This document shows positions 17,050 to 25,483 of a stretch of 54,192 nt of DNA, one piece after another. The translations under genes and the position numbers were made by a program. The stretch is from Bacillota bacterium. GTDB lineage: Bacteria; Bacillota; Dethiobacteria; DTU022. The notes below the pieces were generated by a model that had not been told where the DNA came from, did no database searches, and worked only from the letters and a program-made list of their open reading frames with translations. Position 1 is the stretch's first letter. The number at the start of each line of letters is the position of its first letter. Location: positions 124,944-179,135 of the forward strand of contig JAWSUE010000001.1 of NCBI GenBank assembly GCA_033549065.1. The letters run 5' to 3'.

Positions 17050-18042
17050 ATGAAAGTTGCAATTGTTTATAACTACCAGAGCCGGGCTGTTATAAACCTT
17101 TTTGGAACGCCAAGCAAAGAAGTTTATGGCATACAAACAATTAAATTGATTCAAAGTGCCCTGGAATCCGGCGGGCATCAGGTTATAGCTTTTGAGGGCG
17201 ATAAGAATATCATTAATATCCTCGAAAAATTTATGCCCCCGGATTCACTAAATAATAACCCCGGCATAGTTTTTAACCTGAGCTATGGAATCCAGGGGAA
17301 AGCTCGCTATACTCATATTCCGGCAATATTGGAGATGCTGGGAATCCCTTATGTAGGTTCAAGCCCTTACGCTCATGCTATTGCATTGGACAAGGTGTTA
17401 ACAAAAATTCTTCTTCTTCAGAAAGGATTACCAACACCTCGTTTTATGGTCATTGATGAGCCTGAACTTACCCCTATCGAAGAATTAAATTTCCCCATCA
17501 TACTTAAACCTAAAGATGAGGCACGTTCGATGGGGCTAACGATTGTTTATAATATAGAGCAATTCAGATCTGGGGTATCAGAGATTATTGAGAAGTTCGA
17601 AACACAGGTTCTGGCAGAGGAGTTTATTGATGGGAGAGAAATATGTATAGGGCTTCTGGGAAATAAACCGGCGATTACACTTCCTCCAGTTGAGTTACTA
17701 TTCTGCGAAGGATTGAATATATACACCTATGAAGATAAAACCAAACAAAGTAAGCGGAAGATTGAAAAAATTTGTCCGGCAAAGCTTCAACCAGAACAGT
17801 TAACCTTGCTTCAAAAGTTGGCTGTGAAAGCTTTTAATGCTCTTGAATGTTACGATTGCGCGAGAATAGATTTTCGTTATGATCGGGAAGATCAGCCATA
17901 TATTTTAGAGGTTAATTCTATGGCCAGTCTCGAACCGGATAGTTCATTCATTCTTGCTGCCAAAGAAGCTGGCCTATCCTACGAACAACTGTTGAATAAA
18001 TTGATAGATATAGCAGCAGAACGCTATTCATTTGCTCTATAG
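17050..18042 (+). CDS. D-alanine-D-alanine ligase-like ATP-grasp protein
   Basis: A 330-residue ATP-grasp ligase related to Ddl: N-terminal Rossmann-like domain, YVGSSPYAHAIALDKVLTK (substrate domain and ATP-grasp entry), FPIILKPKDEARSMGL (ATP lysine and glycine-rich loop), ARIDFRYD and LEVNSMASL (metal-binding Asp and Glu-Val-Asn). True Ddl enzymes have HGxxGEDG in the N-domain; here the equivalent is NLSYGIQGKARYTHIP, and the loop PKDEARSMG differs from the Ddl GSSVG loop. It is therefore more likely a paralogue joining other amino or carboxylic acids than the peptidoglycan enzyme. It may be cotranscribed with the YgiQ gene 67 bp downstream. The start ATG follows a GGTGGTG site. Confidence 0.75.
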   Translation: MKVAIVYNYQSRAVINLFGTPSKEVYGIQTIKLIQSALESGGHQVIAFEGDKNIINILEKFMPPDSLNNNPGIVFNLSYGIQGKARYTHIPAILEMLGIPYVGSSPYAHAIALDKVLTKILLLQKGLPTPRFMVIDEPELTPIEELNFPIILKPKDEARSMGLTIVYNIEQFRSGVSEIIEKFETQVLAEEFIDGREICIGLLGNKPAITLPPVELLFCEGLNIYTYEDKTKQSKRKIEKICPAKLQPEQLTLLQKLAVKAFNALECYDCARIDFRYDREDQPYILEVNSMASLEPDSSFILAAKEAGLSYEQLLNKLIDIAAERYSFAL

Positions 18043-18109
18043 GGAATAGCAAATATAAAAGATTTGATCAGCTCAGATAGATTTATATTGACCATAACAG
18101 GCGGACTAA

Positions 18110-19927
18110 ATGACAAATTACTTTTTGCCCATTTCAGTTGAAGATATGAAAAGCAGGGGTTGGGACACCCTCGATTTTATTTTGATCAGCGGGGATGCAT
18201 ATGTAGATCACCCTTCATTTGGTACTGCCATCGTAAGCAGACTGCTTGAGGCAAAAGGATTTAGAGTTGGCATAATTGCTCAACCGGATTGGAAAAATAT
18301 AAACGAATTCAAAAAACTTGGAAAACCAAAATTTGCATTCTTAGTTACATCAGGAAACATAGATTCAATGGTCAGTCACTATACAGTAGCAAAAAAAAGA
18401 AGAAAATCTGATCTATACAGCCCCGGAGGCAAAACCGGTCATCGGCCGGATCGGGCTCTTACCATTTATTCAAAAATGGCCAGAATCGCATACCCGGATA
18501 CCCCTATAATTATCGGCGGAATTGAAGCGAGCCTGCGCAGGTTGGCTCATTATGACTATTGGGATGACAAGGTGCATCGTTCAGTTTTACTCGATGCCGG
18601 AGCTGATCTTTTAGTTTACGGCATGGGCGAAAATGCCCTGATCGAAATTGCAGAAGCGATGGAAAGCGGACTTAATATAGAAGATATTACCTATGTCAAA
18701 GGTACTGTTTATTCTGCAAAAAATATAGATTTTCCTGAGGATTTTTTGGTCCTTCCATCATTTTCCAAGATCACCTCATCAAGGGATGCTTATGCCAAAA
18801 GCTTTATAAACCAGTACAATAATACCGATCACATAACAGCCAAAAGTCTGGCTGAACCTTATGGCGGTATTTATGTTATCCAAAATCCACCGGCTGAACC
18901 TCTCTCCACAGATGAACTTGATATGGTCTATCGTCTTCCCTATCAAAAAACATTCCACCCGGTATATGGAAAAACCGGTGGAGTACCGGCTTTAAAAGAA
19001 GTTAGATTTAGTATTGTCAGCAGCAGGGGCTGTTTCGGTGGTTGCAGTTTCTGTTCCCTTCACTTCCACCAGGGAAGAATCATTCAGAACAGAAGCACTG
19101 AAGCTGTAATTGAAGAAACGAAAACATTGATTAAAGAGCCCGATTTTAAAGGATATATTCATGATGTTGGCGGCCCGACGGCAAATTTCTATCAAAAAGC
19201 CTGTACCAAACAGGTTAAATACGGTTCATGCATGGAACGTCAGTGTCTTTCTCCCGATCCATGTAATAATTTGATTGTCGACCACAGCAAATATTTAAAA
19301 CTGCTCAGACAGCTGCGCAGCCTGGAAGGAGTAAAAAAAGTATTTGTTCGATCCGGAATCCGTTATGATTATCTTCTACTTGAAAAAAATAACGCTTTTT
19401 TCGAAGAGCTGTGCGAATATCACATCAGCGGCCAATTGAAAGTAGCGCCTGAGCATGCATCAAAAAAAGTACTCAGCAAAATGGGTAAACCTGAAATAAA
19501 AGTCTATCTTGATTTTAAAAAAAGATATAAAAAAATTAATGGTAAGTTAGGAAAAGACCAGTACCTGGTGCCCTATTTCATGTCTAGCCACCCGGGAGCA
19601 GATCTTGAAGCTGCTGTTGAGCTTGCCACATTTATAAAAAATCACGAACACTACCCTGAACAGGTTCAGGATTTTTATCCAACTCCCGGCACATTATCAA
19701 CCTGCATGTATTATACTGAAAAAGATCCACGCACTATGGAAAAAATATATATTCCCAAATCACCACATGAAAAAGCAATACAACGTGCATTGATCCAATT
19801 TAAAAACCCAAAAAATTACCAGCTTGTTTGTGAAGCACTTAAAAAAACCGGCCGTAAAGACTTGATCGGATACGGAAGAAAATGCCTGGTTAAACCACGA
19901 AAGCAAAAGTTAAAAAAACGGAGTTAA
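18110..19927 (+). CDS. YgiQ-family radical SAM protein
   Basis: A 605-residue radical S-adenosylmethionine enzyme of the UPF0313/YgiQ family, whose reaction is not established. The N-terminal region (ISVEDMKSRGWDTLDFILIS, then DHPSFGTAIVSRLLEAKGF and IIIGGIEASLRRLAHYDYW) is diagnostic for YgiQ and has a cobalamin-binding-like fold pattern. The [4Fe-4S] motif is SRGCFGGCSFCSLHFHQGR (CxxxCxxC, about residues 307-314). Additional cysteines occur in CMERQCLSPDPC (about 375-386). The tail is Lys/Arg rich. The gene start has an AGGCGG site, and the next gene begins within a few bases of its stop, suggesting translational coupling. Length is within the family range. Confidence 0.9.
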   Translation: MTNYFLPISVEDMKSRGWDTLDFILISGDAYVDHPSFGTAIVSRLLEAKGFRVGIIAQPDWKNINEFKKLGKPKFAFLVTSGNIDSMVSHYTVAKKRRKSDLYSPGGKTGHRPDRALTIYSKMARIAYPDTPIIIGGIEASLRRLAHYDYWDDKVHRSVLLDAGADLLVYGMGENALIEIAEAMESGLNIEDITYVKGTVYSAKNIDFPEDFLVLPSFSKITSSRDAYAKSFINQYNNTDHITAKSLAEPYGGIYVIQNPPAEPLSTDELDMVYRLPYQKTFHPVYGKTGGVPALKEVRFSIVSSRGCFGGCSFCSLHFHQGRIIQNRSTEAVIEETKTLIKEPDFKGYIHDVGGPTANFYQKACTKQVKYGSCMERQCLSPDPCNNLIVDHSKYLKLLRQLRSLEGVKKVFVRSGIRYDYLLLEKNNAFFEELCEYHISGQLKVAPEHASKKVLSKMGKPEIKVYLDFKKRYKKINGKLGKDQYLVPYFMSSHPGADLEAAVELATFIKNHEHYPEQVQDFYPTPGTLSTCMYYTEKDPRTMEKIYIPKSPHEKAIQRALIQFKNPKNYQLVCEALKKTGRKDLIGYGRKCLVKPRKQKLKKRS

Positions 19928-19930
19928 GCG

Positions 19931-20611
19931 ATGAACTTACATTCAGGAACAGCTGATCGAATCAAATTTCGCAGAAGCGTGCTAAGATATACAGCTCTTT
20001 TTTCAGGGCTTTTTATAATTGCCAATGGTATAGTTTTTACCATAAATGCAAATCTGGGTGTAAATCCCTGGGATGTGCTGCATATCGGGATCGCCAACCA
20101 GACCGGGATCACTATAGGCCGGGTAATGCAGGGCATAGGATTATTACTGATCTTTGTCAGTTATCTGCTCAGGGTAAAACTTTTTCTCGGAACTATCCTG
20201 AACATGATCTTTCTCGGTCTATTTGTAGATTTAATAATTGGCTGGGACTATATTCCTCATCCTGATTACCTTTGGCTGAGAATTATATTTTATCTATTCG
20301 GAGTAATATTGTTTGGTTTCGGCGTTGCTTTTTACATCAGTCCGAATCTCGGTGCCGGCCCTAGAGATAGTCTCATGTTAGCCCTGACCAGGGCTTCAAA
20401 ACTTAAAGCTGGAACAGTAAGAACTTTTATGGAAGTTACAGTTGCTATAATCGGTTATTTACTTGGAGGCCCGCTTGGAATAGGAACCTTTATTTTTGCC
20501 CTATCCATCGGCCTTTTTATGGAATTGGGTTTTTCTTCTGTCCGATGGATTAAAAGAACCGCTATTTACATGCGAGTATGGTCTTTCAATGAAAAGGATT
20601 ATTCAGATTAG
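19931..20611 (+). CDS. YczE/YitT-type integral membrane protein
   Basis: A 226-residue membrane protein with about five to six hydrophobic segments. The motifs NANLGVNPWDVLHIGIAN and SPNLGAGPRDSLMLALT are typical of the COG2364 (YczE/YyaS) family. In Bacillus, YczE influences production of some secondary metabolites; the general function is unknown, although a transport role is often proposed. Its ribosome binding site overlaps the end of the YgiQ gene and the ATG lies four bases after that stop, so the two are likely coupled. Confidence 0.82.
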   Translation: MNLHSGTADRIKFRRSVLRYTALFSGLFIIANGIVFTINANLGVNPWDVLHIGIANQTGITIGRVMQGIGLLLIFVSYLLRVKLFLGTILNMIFLGLFVDLIIGWDYIPHPDYLWLRIIFYLFGVILFGFGVAFYISPNLGAGPRDSLMLALTRASKLKAGTVRTFMEVTVAIIGYLLGGPLGIGTFIFALSIGLFMELGFSSVRWIKRTAIYMRVWSFNEKDYSD

Positions 20612-20640
20612 TGCTTAATAATATATATCATTCAAAGTGA

Positions 20641-20907
20641 TTGCAGGTGACCAAGCATCATGAATACTGGAATGGCAGTGGTTATCCTCTTGGTCTGAAA
20701 GAAGACGAAATTCCGATCGAATGTCGTATCCTGGCTATAGCCGATGCCTTTGACGCCATGACCAGTGATCGGCCTTACCGAAAAGCCATGAGTGCAGCAG
20801 CCGCTATTCAAGAACTGAAAAAAAATGCCGGATCACAATTTGATCCCAACCTGGTTAAAACATTCCTCACTATCATCAATGAGTATAAACAGGATAAGCA
20901 GGATTAA
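20641..20907 (+). pseudogene. C-terminal remnant of an HD-GYP phosphodiesterase
   Basis: An 88-residue open frame equivalent to only the second half of an HD-GYP domain. It begins with HHEYWNGSGYPLGL and continues through RILAIADAFDAMTSDRPYRKAMS and QFDPNLVKTFL. HD-GYP enzymes hydrolyse cyclic di-GMP, but the N-terminal half with the HD metal ligands is absent. A TGA stop lies directly before the frame, and the 29 bases between it and the upstream gene hold no remnant. The possible starts (TTG at 20641, GTG at 20647) lack a good ribosome binding site. It is best read as the decayed 3' end of a deleted sensor gene, although a short expressed domain is conceivable. Confidence 0.75.
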
Positions 20908-20920
20908 TAATATTAATTGG

Positions 20921-21598
20921 TTATTCATTCAGGTTTAGCTTTTTACCGGTAACAAGGAAAATAACCTCTTCTGCAATATTGGTGGCATGATCTGATATAC
21001 GCTCCAACCAGCGGCCGACAAAAAGCAACTGCGTTGCCTGAGTTATGGTTTTCGGATTTTCCATCATAATTGTGAGCAGTTCCCTGAAGATCTGACCAAA
21101 CAGGTTATCCACCTCATCATCATCCTGCCCGACAGCTTCTGCCAACGTAATATCTTCCCGCACGTAGGCATCAAGTGACTGTTTAACCATCTTTTGGCTT
21201 AATATAGCCATCCTGGGAATGTCAACCAAAGGTTTAATCAAAGGCTGGTGTCCGATTCTTATGGTTATTTTCGCTATACTGGTTGCGTAGTCAGCCATCC
21301 TTTCCAGATCGCTGATCATTTTAAACAGTGTGGCAACCCGGCGTAAATCCCTGGCCATCGGCTGTTGGGTTGCAATTACCTCAAGACATTTCCCTTCAAT
21401 TTCCCGCTCGAGATCATCGATAATATCGTCTCCATCTATTACTTTCTGAGCCAGCCCGAGATCCTGTTTTTTTAGGGATTCGATCGAACGCGCAATGGAT
21501 TCTTCAACAAGACTGCCCATTTCCTGAAGTTTTTCCAGTAATAAATGCATCTTTTCCTCAAAAACTATTTTACGTTCAGTATGTTCCATTCTATCCAC
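20921..21598 (-). CDS. phoU: Phosphate transport regulator PhoU
   Basis: Cytoplasmic helical protein that restrains PhoR signalling and Pst transport when phosphate is plentiful. The 225 residues are two PhoU repeats (about 15-105 and 120-210) with the metal-binding motifs EREIEGKCLEVIATQQP-type and DLERMADYATSIAK in repeat 1, and ERISDHATNIAEEVIF in repeat 2. It is the last gene of the pst operon, 23 bp after pstB. Its stop is 14 bp from the HD-GYP fragment that converges on it. Start ATG at 21598 with an AAAGGAGAG site. Confidence 0.95.
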   Translation of the reverse strand: MDRMEHTERKIVFEEKMHLLLEKLQEMGSLVEESIARSIESLKKQDLGLAQKVIDGDDIIDDLEREIEGKCLEVIATQQPMARDLRRVATLFKMISDLERMADYATSIAKITIRIGHQPLIKPLVDIPRMAILSQKMVKQSLDAYVREDITLAEAVGQDDDEVDNLFGQIFRELLTIMMENPKTITQATQLLFVGRWLERISDHATNIAEEVIFLVTGKKLNLNE

Positions 21599-21621
21599 AA
21601 ATATCTCTCCTTTAAGCGGGC

Positions 21622-22431
21622 TTAACCAAATCGCCCGGTGATATAATCTTCAGTCCTCTGATCCCCGGGATTGGTGAATATTTCTGAGGTTTTCCCCCAC
21701 TCCACCATCTCTCCCTGCAGGAAGAAACCCGTGTTATCTGAAATCCTTGCTGCCTGCTGCATGTTATGGGTAACTATTATTATTGTATAGTTTTCACAGA
21801 GTTCCCGGATTAAATCTTCTATCCTCTGGGTTGCAATCGGATCAATTGCCGATGTCGGTTCATCCATTAAAAGTATTCTCGGCTGAACAGCTAACGCACG
21901 GGCAATGCACAGCCTCTGCTGCTGCCCTCCCGAAAGTGAAAGTGCCGGCTCATGGAGACGATCTTTTACTTCATCCCAGAGAGCTCCCCCCTTTAAGCTT
22001 TCCTCCACGATCCGGCTTAATTGTTCTTTATTGCGCAAGCCATGAATTCGAGGGCCATAGGCAACATTTTCAAAGATACTTTTCGGGAAAGGGTTGGGCT
22101 GTTGAAATACCATGCCTACGTTCTTTCTTAGCTCCACTACATCGAAGGACTGATCATAAATATTTTCTCCATGAATAGTGACAGTGCCTTCAAGACGGGT
22201 TCCGGGGATTAGATCATTCATCCGGTTTAAAACCCGGAGAAATGTTGATTTCCCGCATCCCGAAGGGCCGATCAGGGCGGCAACGCCTTTTTCCCTTACT
22301 TCAAGGTTAATATCAAAAAGGGCCTGTTTCGAATCATAGTAGAAATTTAGATTTTGAACTTTAACTTCGCAATAACCGTTGTTGTTTATTCGATTGTTTA
22401 TATAAGAATTACTATTTTTTATCTGAATCAT
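21622..22431 (-). CDS. pstB: Phosphate ABC transporter ATP-binding protein
   Basis: ATPase that powers high-affinity phosphate uptake by PstCA. The 269 residues contain the Walker [10 protein letters not shown], the Q-loop [17 protein letters not shown] (the NPFP signature of PstB), the ABC signature LSGGQQQR, the Walker [14 protein letters not shown] and the switch His in IIIVTHNM. The N-terminus has an unusual Asn/Ile/Tyr-rich extension of about 20 residues before [11 protein letters not shown]. The AAGGAA ribosome binding site lies in one arm of a small GGTTC/GAACC inverted repeat (22439-22459), which could temper translation. The gap to pstA is 97 bp. Confidence 0.97.
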   Translation of the reverse strand: MIQIKNSNSYINNRINNNGYCEVKVQNLNFYYDSKQALFDINLEVREKGVAALIGPSGCGKSTFLRVLNRMNDLIPGTRLEGTVTIHGENIYDQSFDVVELRKNVGMVFQQPNPFPKSIFENVAYGPRIHGLRNKEQLSRIVEESLKGGALWDEVKDRLHEPALSLSGGQQQRLCIARALAVQPRILLMDEPTSAIDPIATQRIEDLIRELCENYTIIIVTHNMQQAARISDNTGFFLQGEMVEWGKTSEIFTNPGDQRTEDYITGRFG

Positions 22432-22528
22432 CTTAATCGGTTCCTTGTCAAAAAGAACCTGCGCACACTCCCCTCATAAAAAAATATTTTAAAATACAAG
22501 TTATTATGAAACATCCACTGGCTAAGCA

Positions 22529-23410
22529 TTAAAGACCTTTAGCCATTCTGCTTCGATAATGTTTGCGAAGCAGTATTGCCACCAGGTTAAGGAGGCAAAC
22601 AAGTACTACAAGAACCAGCGCTGTACCGTATGCAATGGGACGAACTATAGCCAGGGCGTGATGCTGGGTAGACATAATAAATAGATGATATGGCAGCGCC
22701 ATAAACTGGCTCTTAATTGAGTCAGGTAGAAAGGGTAAAAAGAAGGCCGCTCCGGTTGCCAGTATGGGAGCTGTTTCACCAGCGGCCCGGGCCAATCCGA
22801 GAATTGTACCGGTCAATATCCCGGGAATCGCCCGGGGTAGAACTACTGTCCGAATCACCTGCCAGCGAGTTGCGCCCAGGGCGAATGAACCTGCCCGGTA
22901 AGCACGGGGAACTGTAATCAGAGCTTCCTCAGCTGCAGTTACAATAACCGGCAGCGTTAAAAGACCGAGTGTAAAACCGGCAGCAATCAGAGAAGGGCTG
23001 AAACCGAATAATTTAACAAATACAGCCATCCCGAACAGACCGAAAACTATTGAAGGAACACCGGCCAGGTTGCGCAGGGACATCCGGACCAGTCTTGTGA
23101 ATCGATCCTGAGCCGCATATTCATTGAGATAAATTGCAGCAGCAACTCCAATCGGAACAGCAAATGCTATAGTAATTAGCGTCACATAAACCGTACCTAC
23201 GATAGCCGGGAAAATACCTCCCTCGGTCATTCCTTTTCTGGGGGCTGCAGTGATAAATTCCCAATTGATCACCCCGATACCCTTGGAGAAAATATCATAA
23301 ATGATAAAGAGAAGGACAAGTATAACTATCGCCAGGGCAAAGCGTAAAAACCAGTAACCGATCATTTCGGCTCCGCGCCATTCCGCTTTTTGTTGGTTTT
23401 TATTGATCAT
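22529..23410 (-). CDS. pstA: Phosphate ABC transporter permease PstA
   Basis: Inner-membrane permease subunit that pairs with PstC. The 293 residues have six predicted membrane segments, the first at about residues 20-43. The ABC-permease EAA loop is EALITVPRAYRAGSFALGATRWQVI (about residues 168-192), where the ATPase docks. Length and loop position are typical of PstA. It begins four bases after the pstC stop, indicating translational coupling. Confidence 0.96.
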   Translation of the reverse strand: MINKNQQKAEWRGAEMIGYWFLRFALAIVILVLLFIIYDIFSKGIGVINWEFITAAPRKGMTEGGIFPAIVGTVYVTLITIAFAVPIGVAAAIYLNEYAAQDRFTRLVRMSLRNLAGVPSIVFGLFGMAVFVKLFGFSPSLIAAGFTLGLLTLPVIVTAAEEALITVPRAYRAGSFALGATRWQVIRTVVLPRAIPGILTGTILGLARAAGETAPILATGAAFFLPFLPDSIKSQFMALPYHLFIMSTQHHALAIVRPIAYGTALVLVVLVCLLNLVAILLRKHYRSRMAKGL

Positions 23411-23413
23411 TTT

Positions 23414-24292
23414 TTATTTATTCACCTCCGGCTTACGGCGGATAAGGATATCAGCGATAAGGTTAACAATGAAAGTAATTGTAAATAAAACCAAACCAAC
23501 AACAAACAAGGCATGAAAATGAACCGAGCCAAAGACAACATCACCGATATCTATAGCAATATTTGCGCTCAGGGTTCTAACCGAATCGAGAAATGAAGAA
23601 GGCCGGGCAATCATATTTCCGGTTACCATCAATACGGTCATTGTTTCACCAATCGCTCTACCCATTCCGAGCATAGCGGCAGCTGTTATCCCGGAAAAAG
23701 CAGCTGGAACTGTAACTTTCCAGATCGTCTGCCAGCGGGTACCCCCAAGGGCCAGGGAAGCATGGCGATATTCTTTTGGTACCGCTGTAATAGCATCTTC
23801 AGCCAGGGTTATGATCGTCGGCAATGCCATAATACCCACCAAAATTGCTCCGTTTAAGGCATTGATTCCATTAGGCAATCCAAAAATATTTGCTATGATC
23901 GGCGAAAGAACAACTAAACCGATAAAACCGAGCACAACTGAAGGTATCCCTGCAAGGACTTCTACAACCGGTTTAATGAGTTCTCTTTCCCAGGGAGCTG
24001 CTATTTCAGATAGGTAAGCTGCTGCTGCAATTCCAAGAGGAACAGCAAAAACCAGGGCCCCGGCAGTAACCATGAAAGTTCCTAAAATAAAATTATTGAT
24101 GCTGTAGGTAGGTTCTCCATAAGCTCCCGGTCGCCATACTCCGGAGGTAAAAAAAGCGCGTAAACCGACTTCGCCAAACGCGGGAATACTATTGGAAAGC
24201 AGGGTAAAAAGAATCCCTGCCAAAAAAAGAATAATGGCAATTCCGCTCGCCCAAAAAATGAATTTCATAATTTTTTCTGTCCAGAAGTGCAA
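23414..24292 (-). CDS. pstC: Phosphate ABC transporter permease PstC
   Basis: Permease subunit partnering PstA. The 292 residues have six predicted membrane segments and an EAA loop EDAITAVPKEYRHASLALGGTRWQTI. The stretch GVWRPGAYGEPTYSINNFILGTFMVT is typical of PstC. It follows pstS after 138 bp that contain a folded RNA element, then runs straight into pstA. The start ATG follows an AAAGGAGG site. Confidence 0.96.
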   Translation of the reverse strand: MHFWTEKIMKFIFWASGIAIILFLAGILFTLLSNSIPAFGEVGLRAFFTSGVWRPGAYGEPTYSINNFILGTFMVTAGALVFAVPLGIAAAAYLSEIAAPWERELIKPVVEVLAGIPSVVLGFIGLVVLSPIIANIFGLPNGINALNGAILVGIMALPTIITLAEDAITAVPKEYRHASLALGGTRWQTIWKVTVPAAFSGITAAAMLGMGRAIGETMTVLMVTGNMIARPSSFLDSVRTLSANIAIDIGDVVFGSVHFHALFVVGLVLFTITFIVNLIADILIRRKPEVNK

Positions 24293-24335
24293 GTTAATCC
24301 TCCTTTCAGTAAACCCGGCTGTGAGAAGTTAAGCT

Positions 24336-24381
24336 GCCCCGCAACCCATCACCGTTTATGAACAGCAGTGAATCGCAGGGC
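24336..24381 (-). promoter_or_regulatory. Predicted stem-loop between pstS and pstC
   Basis: On the transcribed strand GCCCTGC (24381-24375) pairs with GCGGGGC (24342-24336), with one G-U, enclosing TCACTG/CGGTGA (24371-24366 with 24354-24349). An intergenic fold here commonly protects the upstream message or partly terminates, so that the binding protein outnumbers the permeases. The function is inferred. Confidence 0.45.
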
Positions 24382-24430
24382 TAAATAGATAGGGTTCATC
24401 ATTACCATTACTATGTATAAAAATATATTG

Positions 24431-25378
24431 TTACTCTAGTGCTTTCTTGTTAAACTCTATATCCGCTGCAGTAATCGGATAAAAGCCCTCATCCAGCACT
24501 ATGCTCTGTCCCGCATCACCTGTTTCAAAGAGTAGAAATTCGAGAATCGCACCACTTGGTTTACCGGTTACACACTGGTACAGGGGCCTTGTGAGAGGAT
24601 AGTTACCGCTGGTGACATTCTCCAGTACAGTTGGATCGTAAGCTGTAGAGCCTGCATCTTTCGCAATATTAACAGCTTTTACACCTTCACGGTCGGCATA
24701 TCCAATAGCTGCATATCCAATCCCTCCAACATCACCTGCTACTGCTTCTACAATATCTGAAGTGCCCGGCAGGTTACGCATCTCCGGTGAGTAATCGGCC
24801 TGGACTACCAGTTCCATGAAGAACACATAGGTACCGGAGGTGCTTTGCCGGCCGTAGAGGGTTATCTCCTGATCTGCTCCCCCAACTTCCGACCAGTTTG
24901 TAATATCTCCACGGTAAATTGCGCCAACCTGATCGACTGTAAGTTCAACAACCGGATTGTTTTCATTAACAACCACAGCAACGCCGTCAGTGGCAAACCG
25001 GACTGCAAATGCTTCATCGCCCTGGTTAGCCAGGTGATTTTCCAGTTCAGCATCTTTCATCGGTCTGGACGAGTTGGCGATATCTATACCACCATCGATC
25101 AGAGAAGATATGCCCACACCGGAACCACCACCGGTTACAGCTATAGGAATATGAGCATTTTCATTCATAAATTCTTCTGCAAGCCTGGTTACCAGGTTAA
25201 CTTCCGAATCTGAACCCCCGATCATGATCGAAGCTGATTCAACGGATTCCACTATCTCGTTACCGGCATCATCATCAGATAAAGAATCAGGTGCTGGCTG
25301 CTGTCCACAACCGGCAACCAAGATGACCAATAATATAAAAATCAAACCTGCCAAAGCTAGCCACCGTTTCTGTTTCAT
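24431..25378 (-). CDS. pstS: Phosphate-binding lipoprotein PstS
   Basis: Extracellular phosphate receptor feeding PstCA. From the ATG at 25378 (GGAGG seven bases upstream) the protein is 315 residues with a signal peptide ending in the lipobox VAGC, an acidic linker, and the PBP-like domain: SIMIGGSDSEV, TGGGSGVGISSLIDG and DIANSSRP (phosphate loops), GDITNWSEVGG, and YGRQSTSGTYVFF. All are hallmarks of PstS. An upstream in-frame start at 25441 would place 21 extra residues before the signal peptide and is unlikely. A PHO-box array lies directly upstream, inside the phoR-pstS gap. Confidence 0.95.
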   Translation of the reverse strand: MKQKRWLALAGLIFILLVILVAGCGQQPAPDSLSDDDAGNEIVESVESASIMIGGSDSEVNLVTRLAEEFMNENAHIPIAVTGGGSGVGISSLIDGGIDIANSSRPMKDAELENHLANQGDEAFAVRFATDGVAVVVNENNPVVELTVDQVGAIYRGDITNWSEVGGADQEITLYGRQSTSGTYVFFMELVVQADYSPEMRNLPGTSDIVEAVAGDVGGIGYAAIGYADREGVKAVNIAKDAGSTAYDPTVLENVTSGNYPLTRPLYQCVTGKPSGAILEFLLFETGDAGQSIVLDEGFYPITAADIEFNKKALE

Positions 25379-25399
25379 CGTATACCTCCTGATAAAATA

Positions 25400-25436
25400 A
25401 TTTAACCTTGTCCAGAATAGCTGATCAAGGTTAAAT
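25400..25436. repeat. 11-bp inverted repeat in the pstS leader
   Basis: ATTTAACCTTG (25400-25410) and its exact complement (25426-25436) are separated by 15 bases, just ahead of the pstS ribosome binding site. In RNA it would form an AU-rich hairpin; as DNA its outer arm contains one copy of the PHO-box-like hexamer. It lacks the T-run expected of a phoR terminator. Confidence 0.5.
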
Positions 25437-25478
25437 AACAAGGTAAAGAAAGTAAAATAAATGTTAAATTCAGGTTAA
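25429..25478 (-). promoter_or_regulatory. PHO-box array upstream of pstS
   Basis: Reading the minus strand, hexamers TTAACC (25478-25473), TTAACA (25467-25462) and TTTACT (25456-25451) recur with 11-bp spacing. They are followed by TTTACC (25447-25442, two bases out of register) and TTAACC (25434-25429, 22 bp after the third). PhoP/PhoB-type regulators bind TTNACA-like repeats at 11-bp period, so I read this as the binding site of the response regulator encoded two genes upstream, activating pstSCAB-phoU at low phosphate. Confidence 0.65.
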
Positions 25479-25483
25479 ATACT

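Noticed and set aside
17050-18042. Annotation as the cell-wall enzyme Ddl
   Set aside because: The Ddl N-domain signature and omega-loop are absent, so only Ddl-like is supported.
22439-22459. GGTTC/GAACC hairpin overlapping the pstB ribosome binding site
   Set aside because: Only five base pairs; too weak to claim as a regulatory element.
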